Source of the DNA: Candidatus Anoxymicrobium japonicum
Lineage (GTDB): Bacteria > Actinomycetota > Geothermincolia > Fen-727 > Anoxymicrobiaceae
Length of the DNA: 43,945 nucleotides
Reading direction: 5' to 3'
Assembly: GCA_002843005.1 (NCBI GenBank)
Contig: PHEX01000002.1
Span: forward strand, 1-43,945
This document shows positions 7,342 through 14,355 of this stretch, piece after piece; the first letter of the stretch is position 1; each line of letters starts with the position of its first letter. The notes under the pieces were generated by a model, which ran no database searches, had not been told where the DNA came from, and was given only the letters and a program-made list of their open reading frames with translations. A program made the translations under genes and the position numbers.

Positions 7342-8085
7342 ATGGAGACATGGCGTTTCATAATTGATTCTTCCAGGGCGGGCGCGCTCAATATGGCTGT
7401 GGACAGGGCGCTTGCCGTCGGCGCCGCGGAAACCGAACTGACGACTCTCAGGGTCTACTCTTTCAGCCCGCCTGCCATAACGATAGGAAGGTTCCAGGCG
7501 ATCGAAGAGTTCATAGATCTCGCCGTCTGTGAGAAGGAAGGCATTGATGTGGTTCGGCGGCCCACAGGCGGTCTTGCTATTCTCCACATGAACGATTTTA
7601 CCTACAGCGTTACGAGCCCGGCCACAAGCTCTCACCCCATTGTCAGAGACAAGAGCTTCAAGATGCTTTCAGGGGGCATAGTCGAGGCGCTCAGATGCCT
7701 TGGACTTGCCACGGAGATCGTTTCACACGGCGTCCAGACCGGTTGCGATGGCTGGTGTTTCGGACGAGAGTTTGGTGTAGACATCGAGTGGCGCTCGAGA
7801 AAGATATGCGGAAGCGCGTCAAGAATAGCAGATGGCGCTTTACTGCAGCACGGCTCATTATTTTTCAATGACAACAGCGCGTTTCTCAGGAGAGTTTCGA
7901 CGCGCGCTTCCACGGATCTGAGCGAGCATGTTCCTGTGTCGTTGCGGGAGGCCTGTGGCCGGGAGATAACGTGGCTCGAGGTGGCCGCAGCGTTCCAGGA
8001 TGGGTTTAGCCGCGCGCTCGGAATAGAGTTCGAGACCGCGGAGGTGACCGTCGCGGAACTGGAGATGGCCGCACGGCGCATGTGA
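7342..8085 (+). CDS. Lipoate-protein ligase / LipM-type octanoyltransferase
   Basis: 247 residues from ATG 7342, one base after the miaB stop. It has the biotin/lipoate transferase fold: VVRRPTGGLAILH (R72-R73 loop), the lysine motif RKICGSASRI (K154) and LLQHGSLFF. A cysteine at position 139 (GWCFGREFGVD) sits where LipM-type octanoyltransferases carry their nucleophile in a CF-x-E-type motif. That favours octanoyl transfer to lipoyl domains over ATP-dependent lipoate scavenging, but the two subfamilies cannot be separated with certainty by eye. No lipoyl synthase is in the window. Confidence 0.8.
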   Translation: METWRFIIDSSRAGALNMAVDRALAVGAAETELTTLRVYSFSPPAITIGRFQAIEEFIDLAVCEKEGIDVVRRPTGGLAILHMNDFTYSVTSPATSSHPIVRDKSFKMLSGGIVEALRCLGLATEIVSHGVQTGCDGWCFGREFGVDIEWRSRKICGSASRIADGALLQHGSLFFNDNSAFLRRVSTRASTDLSEHVPVSLREACGREITWLEVAAAFQDGFSRALGIEFETAEVTVAELEMAARRM

Positions 8086-8127
8086 GTTTGTGATATCATA
8101 ACTTCAAATGGCGCAAAGGGGAGAATC

Positions 8128-8388
8128 ATGGGCGACAAAGACGTTGAGAGAAACGTAAGAACCACCAGTGAAGAAGGCGTTAAAACTCCTGGAGAGCGGT
8201 ACACGCAGGGCGCCCGCGAGAAGCGCGTCAGAACATTTGGAGATAAAACAGAGTCCAGGAATGTAAAAGAAAAGCTCCTCGAAAAATTCAAGAGCAGGGA
8301 GCAGAAAAAGAAAGATTTTTCAAAGGAGAAGCGCGAGGGGGAAACCATTGGACGAGGAACTGGCGAAGGAGAAGGCGCTCAGGATTAA
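8128..8388 (+). CDS. Small highly charged hypothetical protein
   Basis: 86 residues from ATG 8128, preceded by AAAGGGGAGAATC, a strong ribosome-binding site. The product is almost entirely hydrophilic and rich in K, R, E and G, with a central basic helix (NVKEKLLEKFKSREQKKK) and a glycine/glutamate-rich tail. It is probably disordered or helical and may bind nucleic acid. No family is recognised. It heads the small-gene/FHA group and overlaps the next ORF by 41 nt. Confidence 0.55.
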   Translation: MGDKDVERNVRTTSEEGVKTPGERYTQGAREKRVRTFGDKTESRNVKEKLLEKFKSREQKKKDFSKEKREGETIGRGTGEGEGAQD

Positions 8389-8548
8389 GGTTTGCGTAGA
8401 GTTGGGAGATCTTCCCTCGAAGCAGAGAAGCGCCGTATTTGGAATTATCAAGGATCTGGGTTTTCAGCCCGAGGAGATCAGTGAAGTTGCGGTAACGGTT
8501 CCTCCCTCAAGCGAGTGCGAAAACAACCGCCATCAGAAATGGAGGTGA
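8348..8548 (+). CDS. Small hypothetical protein, TTG start
   Basis: 66 residues from TTG 8348, preceded by GAGGGGGAAACCA. It overlaps the preceding gene in another frame. The product, with LPSKQRSAVFGIIKDLGF followed by a VAVTVPPSS strand, looks like a small folded alpha/beta protein. Its TGA (8546-8548) lies in the strong ribosome-binding site of the FHA gene, which suggests translational coupling. No family is recognised. The start is not ATG and the overlap is large, so a chance ORF remains possible. Confidence 0.45.
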   Translation: MDEELAKEKALRIKVCVELGDLPSKQRSAVFGIIKDLGFQPEEISEVAVTVPPSSECENNRHQKWR

Positions 8549-8551
8549 GAT

Positions 8552-9013
8552 ATGATTTGTCCCTCTTGCGGAAAGAATAACCCCTCAACGAGCGCGTACT
8601 GTTGTCAGTGCGGGGAGCGCCTCGCCGAATCATCGAAAGACGAATCGACAACTATACTGACTCCGGTCGAAACTGATGCGGGAGAGGAGGTGCGGGTTAT
8701 TGTTCCCGAAGTGGAGTTGGCTTGCGGGGAAGCCATGTTCGTAGTGAAAAGAGGTCCTAACGCGGGCGCCAGGTTCCTCCTGGATAAGGACGTAACAACG
8801 GCGGGCAGGCATCCGGAGAGCGATATCTTTTTAGATGACATAACTGTCTCGCGCAGACATGTTGAGATACGCAAAAGTAATGGATTTAAAGCGGTAGACA
8901 TGGGAAGTTTAAACGGCACATACGTCAATAAATCAAGAGTTGAGGAAGTTGATCTCTCAAGCGGTGACGAGGTACAGATCGGCAAATTCAAACTTATTTT
9001 TTTGTGCAAATAA
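8552..9013 (+). CDS. Zinc-ribbon FHA-domain protein (GarA-like)
   Basis: 153 residues; GGAGGTGAGAT directly precedes ATG 8552. The N-terminal zinc ribbon has C3-x2-C6 and C17-x2-C20. Residues 33-34 form a Thr-Thr pair in STTILTPVET, similar in place and kind to the kinase-phosphorylated TT motif ahead of the GarA FHA domain. The FHA domain (about 62-150) keeps its phosphothreonine-binding residues: GRHPES (R86), SRRH (S100, R101, H103) and NGT (N121). In mycobacteria GarA switches TCA-cycle enzymes according to PknB/PknG phosphorylation. The equivalent role here is an inference supported by the adjacent MerR gene; no kinase gene is in view. Confidence 0.88.
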   Translation: MICPSCGKNNPSTSAYCCQCGERLAESSKDESTTILTPVETDAGEEVRVIVPEVELACGEAMFVVKRGPNAGARFLLDKDVTTAGRHPESDIFLDDITVSRRHVEIRKSNGFKAVDMGSLNGTYVNKSRVEEVDLSSGDEVQIGKFKLIFLCK

Positions 9014-9024
9014 CGCAACAGGTG

Positions 9025-9054
9025 TTGACATCAAGACCCTCTATCCAGCATATT
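9025..9054 (+). promoter_or_regulatory. Possible promoter for the MerR gene
   Basis: TTGACA (9025-9030) is followed after 18 bp by CATATT (9049-9054), with the start codon 48 bp downstream. The -35 is consensus and the -10 is poor. Confidence 0.35.
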
Positions 9055-9101
9055 AACTCTTAAGGCTTGACTTTACGTTCAGACTTCGAGTGAGGAATGT
9101 G

Positions 9102-9923
9102 ATGGTAGCAGAGGAAAAAAAGTACGGGATAGGTGAGGTTCAGGAGATTCTGGTAAAGGAATTTCCTGACGTTACTATAAGCAAGATCCGTTTTCTCGAG
9201 AAAGAGGGGTTGATTGAACCCGAGCGGACAAAAAGCGGATACCGTAAGTACTCCAGGGGTAATATCAAGCAACTCAGTTATATACTTCGACTTCAACGTG
9301 AGGAATATCTACCTCTTTCGGTAATCAAGCGAAAAATACAGGATTTGAAATCAGGGAAGGCGGTGGCGGGCGACATGGTAGTCATGTCCGGACACTCCTC
9401 GGATCATGCGTTGACAGGCGCGGTGCCAATGTCGCACGACCTTGCGCCAGCTAAGTTGGGGATTACGGCGGAAACGATAAAAGAGCTTATAGAGTTCGGT
9501 ATCGTGAACGTGCATGACGGTCCTGAAGGCAAGTACTTCCCTCCCTCGGAGGTGAAGGTTTTGAATCTCTCAAAAGAGTTCTTTCGCTTTGGGGTGGAGC
9601 CGAGGCACCTCCGGATGTTTGTTCAGTTTGTGGGGCGCGAAGCCTCCTTCATAGAACAGATCATCAAGCCGCAACTCCAGCACAAGGATCCGAATGCGAA
9701 GCGAAGCGCAATCAAGGATCTCGAGAACCTGATAGCGTTATCGCAGATGTTCACGTCGGTGTTGTTGCGCGAAGCTTTGTCCGGTTACCTGCCGCGTCCG
9801 GCCAGCCTCGAGTTTCTCGAGGAAGAAGCAACAGATAGCGCGAGTTTAACCACCGCTCCGCCGCGCGAGGAAGAGACCGAACAATCTTCACCGCCGCCCG
9901 ACGAGCGGATGTTTCCTCTGTAG
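9102..9923 (+). CDS. MerR family regulator, FtsR/Rv1828-like
   Basis: 273 residues from ATG 9102, with GAGG six bases upstream; a GTG at 9090 is an alternative. The N-terminus is a MerR winged helix (YGIGEVQEILVKEFPDVTIS, then IRFLEKEGLIEPERTKSGYR), with a linker helix and a second helical domain (about 130-215) of the FtsR/Rv1828 type rather than an effector-binding MerR tail. The last about 40 residues are acidic, proline-rich and probably disordered. FtsR activates ftsZ in Corynebacterium and its gene neighbours the FHA gene. That is the order seen here, with DUF151 displaced to 15.7 kb. Confidence 0.8.
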   Translation: MVAEEKKYGIGEVQEILVKEFPDVTISKIRFLEKEGLIEPERTKSGYRKYSRGNIKQLSYILRLQREEYLPLSVIKRKIQDLKSGKAVAGDMVVMSGHSSDHALTGAVPMSHDLAPAKLGITAETIKELIEFGIVNVHDGPEGKYFPPSEVKVLNLSKEFFRFGVEPRHLRMFVQFVGREASFIEQIIKPQLQHKDPNAKRSAIKDLENLIALSQMFTSVLLREALSGYLPRPASLEFLEEEATDSASLTTAPPREEETEQSSPPPDERMFPL

Positions 9924-10030
9924 CAGCCAGGGGTCAGGCACCGTCTACCTTTCCGTCTACCTTTACTGCGTAGAGGGATCCAGTCTCACATGGCGCGCGG
10001 ACGCGCCACCACCTAAAATGAAAATCTCAT

Positions 10031-10060
10031 GGTAGCACAGACATTCCTGTCTGTGATGCG
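10031..10060. repeat. Second palindrome family: GTAGCACAGACA hairpin
   Basis: CACAGACA-ttcc-TGTCTGTG (10036-10055), preceded by GGTAG. The same hairpin with an AAAA loop and reversed orientation occurs at 18375-18400. Confidence 0.6.
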
Positions 10061-10068
10061 TCACACCC

Positions 10069-10161
10069 CCACCTTAATCCTCCCGCCTCGAAAGGGAGGA
10101 GATCAGAACCCCCTCGCCCCGGGGTCACCGCGCGCGAAGCGCGTGGGGTGGGAGAGGGTTG
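10069..10161. repeat. Third repeat family: CACCTTAATCCTCC plus GGGGTCACCGCGCGCGAAG modules
   Basis: Module b (10069-10101, CCCCACCTTAATCCTCCC with its own small hairpin) is followed by module a (10121-10161, GGGGTCACCGCGCGCGAAGC and then a GGTGGGAGAGGGTTG end). The same two modules recur in swapped order at 24876-24995. Confidence 0.6.
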
Positions 10162-10269
10162 AGGTGATGGGTATAGGTAGCCTGAACGGAGTTTATTTTC
10201 GGAGCGTTGTCTGACCCCTGACGTCTACCGCTTTAGCGGTAGACGGAAAGGTAGACGGTGCCTGACCCC

Positions 10270-10500
10270 TAATTAGACCCCTAATTGTTGGGCGATGGCG
10301 ATGGCGCTGATCATTTCTGAATAGTTACCTTCTTTTTGTTGTATGATTGTCACAGACTTGTGTTTTCCTGAGTAAGGTCAAGATGGTCGAAAGCGATAAA
10401 TCAGACAAACAAATATGTTCCGGGGCCAGAATCTCTTTTACGTGTTTCTGCATGGGGGGGATCAGGCCTTGATCTGATATTTCGGAGTTGGGTGCGCAAG
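10270..10500 (+). promoter_or_regulatory. Long untranslated leader ahead of the mgtE-like gene
   Basis: No ORF is credible between the composite repeat and the mgtE start. The leader contains at least one hairpin (GATCA-ggcct-TGATC near 10459-10473) and ends in an intrinsic terminator just before the gene. Together these suggest an attenuator or riboswitch-like control. I could not match it to the M-box (ykoK) magnesium riboswitch consensus or another known class. A weak TATGAT at 10342 may be a -10 element. Confidence 0.35.
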
Positions 10501-10526
10501 AAAAGCCCTCTTCCGAGGGTTTTTTT
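10501..10526 (+). terminator. Intrinsic terminator 24 nt before the mgtE-like start
   Basis: AAAAG-CCCTC-ttcc-GAGGG followed by seven T (10520-10526). It precedes the GGAG ribosome-binding site and GTG start of the transporter gene, so it would act on the leader transcript rather than on an upstream gene. Confidence 0.65.
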
Positions 10527-10550
10527 GATGCCGTTTGACAGGAGCGCGAC

Positions 10551-12362
10551 GTGTTGTATTTGAGCGCTATGCTGGACAGAAAAATAGTGGATGAGCGTGA
10601 AGTTATGGTAGGGCGCCTTGTAGATATCGTTGCTGAGCCGGACAAGAAATTTCCTCTTGTAAAGGGAATAGTGGTAAAAATGTTGCCCCGCCATGGCAAA
10701 GAAAGCGTCTATGTGCCATGGAAACATGTGCATGAGATGAAGAATGAGCGGTTGATGATCCGATGCGTCGAGTGTGGCGTTGAGCCTGAGAAAAGTGACA
10801 TGTTTCTCTATCGTGATCTGCTGGACAAGCAGATAGTTGACATGGACGGATACCGGATTGTGCGGGTCAGCGACATACTGATTGCCAGATCAGGCGGGGA
10901 GTTGCGTGTTATCGGGGTGGACGTGGGAGTGCTGGCCATTATGCGGCGCCTCGGGTTGCGTCCGCTTGCCGAGTTTCTCAAGAGCAAACAAGGCAGTGTA
11001 CTCCGCGACCGGATAGTTCCATGGAACCTTGTTTCTCCAACCGGTCCTATGCCATCAGACGTGAAACTGAGCGTTCCGTACAGGGAGTTTCTCGAGATAC
11101 ATCCATCGGATCTGGCGGATATCGTAGAGCAGCTTCCCGAGGAACAGCGCGCGTTGGCGCTCGCGCTTGTCGGGGATCCAAAAGCGGCGGATGTCCTTAT
11201 CAGGATGCTTCCGGGAATACGCTCGGAGGTTGCTGGAGCGATGGAGGATGAGAGGTTGTCCGACCTGTTGGAGATAATGCCTCCGGATAAAGCGGCGGAT
11301 ATTCTCGGTTCTCTTTCAAGAGAGAAAGCAGAGGCTCTTCTCTCTCTCATGGGCATCAAAGAAGCGTCTGTTGTGTCCGAGCTTTTGGGTTATGAACCTT
11401 CAACGGCCGGTGGGCGCATGACAACCAGGTTCGTCGCCGTGCCGGATAACATGAATTCCGAGGCGGCTATAGCGCATCTCCGCAAGGAGGGACGTGAAGC
11501 CGAGACCATCTATTACGTATACGTAGTGGACAGGAGCGGACATCTCTCGGGCGTACTTTCACTGAGGGATCTGCTTCGAGCCCCTCCCGACGTGATGGCG
11601 GGCGACATCATGATGCGAGACGTAATAACCGTTGACATATATGACGACCAGGAGAGTGTCGCTGGGAAGCTCGCGCGCTACAATCTACTTGCTGTGCCGG
11701 TAGTGGATGATGACCATGTGCTGAAAGGGATCGTGACGGTTGACGACGCGATCGACGTGATAAAGGAAGAGTTCTCTGAGGATTTCGCGCAACTTTCAGG
11801 AGTGCCGTTCGAGAAGGAAGGAACACCGGTTCGTGACACTCTCGACGCCCGCAGGTGGGGAGTAACCATGCTGACTTTTCTCGGCGGAATACTGGCGACC
11901 GTCCTGTTTAACCTGTTCAGATCCGGGTTTGAAGCTTCCCTTGCGCTTATTTATTTCGTGCCTCTCGTATTGCGCATGGCGCACGACGTCTCTGTGTGGT
12001 CAATGGCGGCCGCTGTCCACGACATTCGTGTGGAAACCGTTATCCCATCGAAAGTGGGTAAGTTGCTGGCGCGAGAGTACGCTTACACGCTGGCCGCAGC
12101 CGTTCTTGTCAGCGTTCTCGGTTTTTCGGTCGGAATGTTGTGGGTTAAGACGCGGACTCCAGCTATCGCGGGGGCGGTCGGATTGTTTGTCGCGGTCGCT
12201 ACAACGGGAATGCTTGGCTTTGCGGCGCCGCTGTTGTTGCTCCGCGCGAGGCCAGGCCAGTCGGCAGTTCCCGGCAGGTTGGTCGGAGTGCTGGTGATGG
12301 CCGCATCCGTCCTGTCGTTCCTGGCGGTCAGCGGGTTTCTTGTCAGGGCGTGGCAAGCCTGA
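10551..12362 (+). CDS. PRC-barrel/MgtE-like magnesium transporter with CBS pair
   Basis: 603 residues from GTG 10551, with GGAG six bases upstream. Residues about 1-150 hold two PRC-barrel-like units (MLDRKIVDEREVMVGRLVDI and RDLLDKQIVDMDGYRIVRVS). About 165-285 is an MgtE_N helical-repeat domain (IHPSDLADIVEQLPEEQRAL). About 290-410 is a CBS pair (GVLSLRDLL, AVPVVDDDHVLKGIVTVDDA). From 425 there are about five transmembrane segments. The membrane part is divergent: the usual GGNxGxQ stretch is replaced by RMAHDVSVWS and the usual metal-binding DPA by GQSAVPG. Cytosolic MgtE_N-CBS units normally gate Mg2+ entry. Mg2+ as substrate is inferred from those units and the NRAMP-related neighbour. 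The NRAMP gene starts 14 nt downstream. Confidence 0.82.
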   Translation: MLYLSAMLDRKIVDEREVMVGRLVDIVAEPDKKFPLVKGIVVKMLPRHGKESVYVPWKHVHEMKNERLMIRCVECGVEPEKSDMFLYRDLLDKQIVDMDGYRIVRVSDILIARSGGELRVIGVDVGVLAIMRRLGLRPLAEFLKSKQGSVLRDRIVPWNLVSPTGPMPSDVKLSVPYREFLEIHPSDLADIVEQLPEEQRALALALVGDPKAADVLIRMLPGIRSEVAGAMEDERLSDLLEIMPPDKAADILGSLSREKAEALLSLMGIKEASVVSELLGYEPSTAGGRMTTRFVAVPDNMNSEAAIAHLRKEGREAETIYYVYVVDRSGHLSGVLSLRDLLRAPPDVMAGDIMMRDVITVDIYDDQESVAGKLARYNLLAVPVVDDDHVLKGIVTVDDAIDVIKEEFSEDFAQLSGVPFEKEGTPVRDTLDARRWGVTMLTFLGGILATVLFNLFRSGFEASLALIYFVPLVLRMAHDVSVWSMAAAVHDIRVETVIPSKVGKLLAREYAYTLAAAVLVSVLGFSVGMLWVKTRTPAIAGAVGLFVAVATTGMLGFAAPLLLLRARPGQSAVPGRLVGVLVMAASVLSFLAVSGFLVRAWQA

Positions 12363-12376
12363 GTGGAGAGTGTTTT

Positions 12377-13645
12377 ATGTCCGAGAAGAGCGCGCACAGG
12401 CTGACAAAACAGAAAATGCTCTTGCTGCTCTCGGTGCTCGGTCCAGGGATAATAGTGAGCATGGTGGACAACGACGCCGGTGGTATTGCGACATACTCTG
12501 TTTCCGGCGCGAGATACGGCTACTCGATAATCTGGATTATGATCCCCACGGCGTTGCTTCTGTATATGGTTCAGGAGATGAACGCCCGCATGGGAATAGT
12601 GACCGGTAAAGGGCTGGCGGCGCTGATAAGAGAGCAGTTCTCGTTCAGACTCACCGCGCTCATCATGATGGCGATGATACTGGCGAATTTCGCGAACACA
12701 GTATCGGATTTCGCCGGAATAGCCGCGGGCGCCGAGATGTTCCGGATTCCCTCATTTGTGGCGGTTCCCCTGGCGGCGTTTTTCATATGGTGGCTGGTTC
12801 TCAAGGGAAGTTATAAGTGGGTCGAGAAGATATTTCTTCTTATAGGCGTCGTCTTTGTCGCCTATATTGTTTCCGCGTTTTTGGCGAGGCCTGACTGGGG
12901 GCTCGTCGCAAGGGGCGCGATTGTTCCGGAAGGGCAATTAAACTACTCGTACATCGTGATGGCCATAACGATTGTGGGCACCACTATTGCCCCCTGGATG
13001 CAGTTCTACCAGCAGTCCTCGGTTGTTGACAAAAAACTGAAAATCAAGGATCTGTGGTTTGAGAAGCTGGATACTGGGATAGGCACAGTTTTTCTGATAA
13101 TAGTTGCCGTGGCCATCATAGTCTGCTGTGCCGCGGCTATTTACTATAATCCTGGGGTCGCAAAAAGCGACATCCACTTTGCTGACCAGGCTGCCAGGGC
13201 GCTGGCGCCGGTGGCGGGGAGACACGCCTCACACCTGTTCGCGTTCGGGTTGCTGTTCGCGTCGATCTTCGCGGCGTCAATTCTGCCTTTGACTACGGCG
13301 TACACGGTTTGCGAGGCTTTCGGATGGGAGTACGGGATAGATCGATCATTTGGCGAGGCGCCGAAATTCTACACGGTGTACACCGTTTTCATAATTGGCG
13401 GGGCCGCTCTGATCATGATGCCAGGGCTGCCACTGATAACCGTGATGCTGTTTTCGCAGACAATAAACGGCTTGCTTCTGCCGGTAGTGCTTACCTGCAT
13501 GCTCAAGATAATTCGCAACCGTGACGTGATGGGCGATTACGTCAACGGAGACACCTATAATACGATTGTCTGGATTGCGGTTGCCGTTCTGTACGCGCTC
13601 GACCTCGCTCTGGTGGTGGCGAGCATCTTCCCTGTAGGAAGATAG
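12377..13645 (+). CDS. NRAMP-family divalent cation transporter, NRMT-like
   Basis: 422 residues from ATG 12377, with GGAG upstream; about 11 membrane helices. It aligns with NRAMP proteins at the starts of TM1 and TM6 but lacks their transition-metal motifs. TM1 reads SMVDNDAGG (residues 28-36) in place of DPGN, and TM6 reads TTIAPWMQFY (202-211) in place of the MPH motif with its metal-selecting methionine. Loss of that methionine is the hallmark of NRAMP-related magnesium transporters. The gene directly follows an MgtE-like gene, which fits a Mg2+ role. Transport direction and coupling are not visible. Confidence 0.85.
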   Translation: MSEKSAHRLTKQKMLLLLSVLGPGIIVSMVDNDAGGIATYSVSGARYGYSIIWIMIPTALLLYMVQEMNARMGIVTGKGLAALIREQFSFRLTALIMMAMILANFANTVSDFAGIAAGAEMFRIPSFVAVPLAAFFIWWLVLKGSYKWVEKIFLLIGVVFVAYIVSAFLARPDWGLVARGAIVPEGQLNYSYIVMAITIVGTTIAPWMQFYQQSSVVDKKLKIKDLWFEKLDTGIGTVFLIIVAVAIIVCCAAAIYYNPGVAKSDIHFADQAARALAPVAGRHASHLFAFGLLFASIFAASILPLTTAYTVCEAFGWEYGIDRSFGEAPKFYTVYTVFIIGGAALIMMPGLPLITVMLFSQTINGLLLPVVLTCMLKIIRNRDVMGDYVNGDTYNTIVWIAVAVLYALDLALVVASIFPVGR

Positions 13646-13704
13646 CGGCGCTGATGTCACGTCAACTGTGTTATGTCGTAGCAAATGTGGTTCATGCGAA
13701 GTTT

Positions 13705-13738
13705 GCGGTAGACGGAGAGGTAGACGGTACTTGACCCC
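13705..13738 (-). repeat. GGGGTCA palindromic repeat copy upstream of the PRC-barrel gene
   Basis: On the minus strand it begins GGGGTCAAGTACCGTCTACC, a two-base variant of the family. It ends 14 bp before the ATG at 13753, next to the GGAG that probably serves that gene. Confidence 0.7.
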
Positions 13739-13752
13739 TGGAGTGGTGTGGC

Positions 13753-14343
13753 ATGTTGGATGACGGAGATTTAATCAATTTCAGCGACCTGGTCAAGACG
13801 CGGGTCGAGGACGCTGACGGAAGGCACGTTGGACACGTGCAGGACATGGCGCTGGGGCTCGACCTTTCATCGCCTTTCATCGACGCGCTTGGAATTCATA
13901 TGTTATGGACCGACCGTGTTGGCGGAATAACGCTCGTGCGGCGCGTCGAAGACCTGGTGGCGCTCGTCGGGTGGACTCACGTTGCCAGCGTCGACGAGGA
14001 TCTGGTAACAGTTCGCGGCCGACACCCCGATTTTCCCCTGTTGAGCGCCGAGGGAAAACTCCTGGTACGACGGGATATTCTGAACAAGCAGATGGTTGAT
14101 CTGACGGGGAACCGCGTCCAACGAGTGGACGACGTCCTGCTGGTTGTGGATGGCGAGCGGCTGAAAATTGCCGGTCTCGACGTAAGCAAGAGTCTTCTTC
14201 TCGCGAGTTCAACATTGCGCCACTACCTCGCTGATGTCCGAAGGAAGTATGCCAGTGTGTATGATCCCGAGGTCATCCCGTGGGACGCGGTGCGGAGCAT
14301 CGAGGAGGGCGCTGTGGTCATCAATCAACATGTCCGCCGTTAA
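13753..14343 (+). CDS. PRC-barrel domain protein
   Basis: 196 residues. Two PRC-barrel-like units: LINFSDLVKTRVEDADGRHV with a following strand set, and RRDILNKQMVDLTGNRVQRV (about 112-185). The second is clearly similar to the second unit of the MgtE-like protein (RDLLDKQIVDMDGYRIVRVS). Both end with a helix and an IPWDAV or IVPWNLV motif. No membrane segment is present. PRC barrels are small adaptor or regulatory folds. Similarity and position two genes downstream suggest that it regulates or partners the transporter, but that is an inference. Its ribosome-binding site abuts a palindromic repeat. Confidence 0.75.
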   Translation: MLDDGDLINFSDLVKTRVEDADGRHVGHVQDMALGLDLSSPFIDALGIHMLWTDRVGGITLVRRVEDLVALVGWTHVASVDEDLVTVRGRHPDFPLLSAEGKLLVRRDILNKQMVDLTGNRVQRVDDVLLVVDGERLKIAGLDVSKSLLLASSTLRHYLADVRRKYASVYDPEVIPWDAVRSIEEGAVVINQHVRR

Positions 14344-14355
14344 TGCGGTCGTATC

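Larger units (their letters stand above)
9930..10269. repeat. 340-bp MITE-like composite with 31-bp perfect inverted ends of the GGGGTCAGG family
   Basis: The left end (9930-9960) begins GGGGTCAGGCACCGTCTACC; the right end (10239-10269) is its exact reverse complement over 31 bp. A further hairpin, GTCTACCGC-ttta-GCGGTAGAC, lies at 10223-10244 next to another TGACCCC. Inside are a CACAGACA palindrome (10036-10055) and a GC-rich module (10069-10161). No coding frame is convincing. It occupies most of the gap between the MerR gene and the mgtE leader. I read it as a non-autonomous palindromic element or stacked REP insertions. Confidence 0.7.

Noticed and set aside
10029..10214. 61-codon plus-strand ORF
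   Set aside because: Entirely within the composite repeat; the frame is a by-product of palindromic sequence.
10270..10550. M-box (ykoK) magnesium riboswitch
   Set aside because: Expected from the gene context, but I could not find its conserved blocks; kept only as an unclassified leader.
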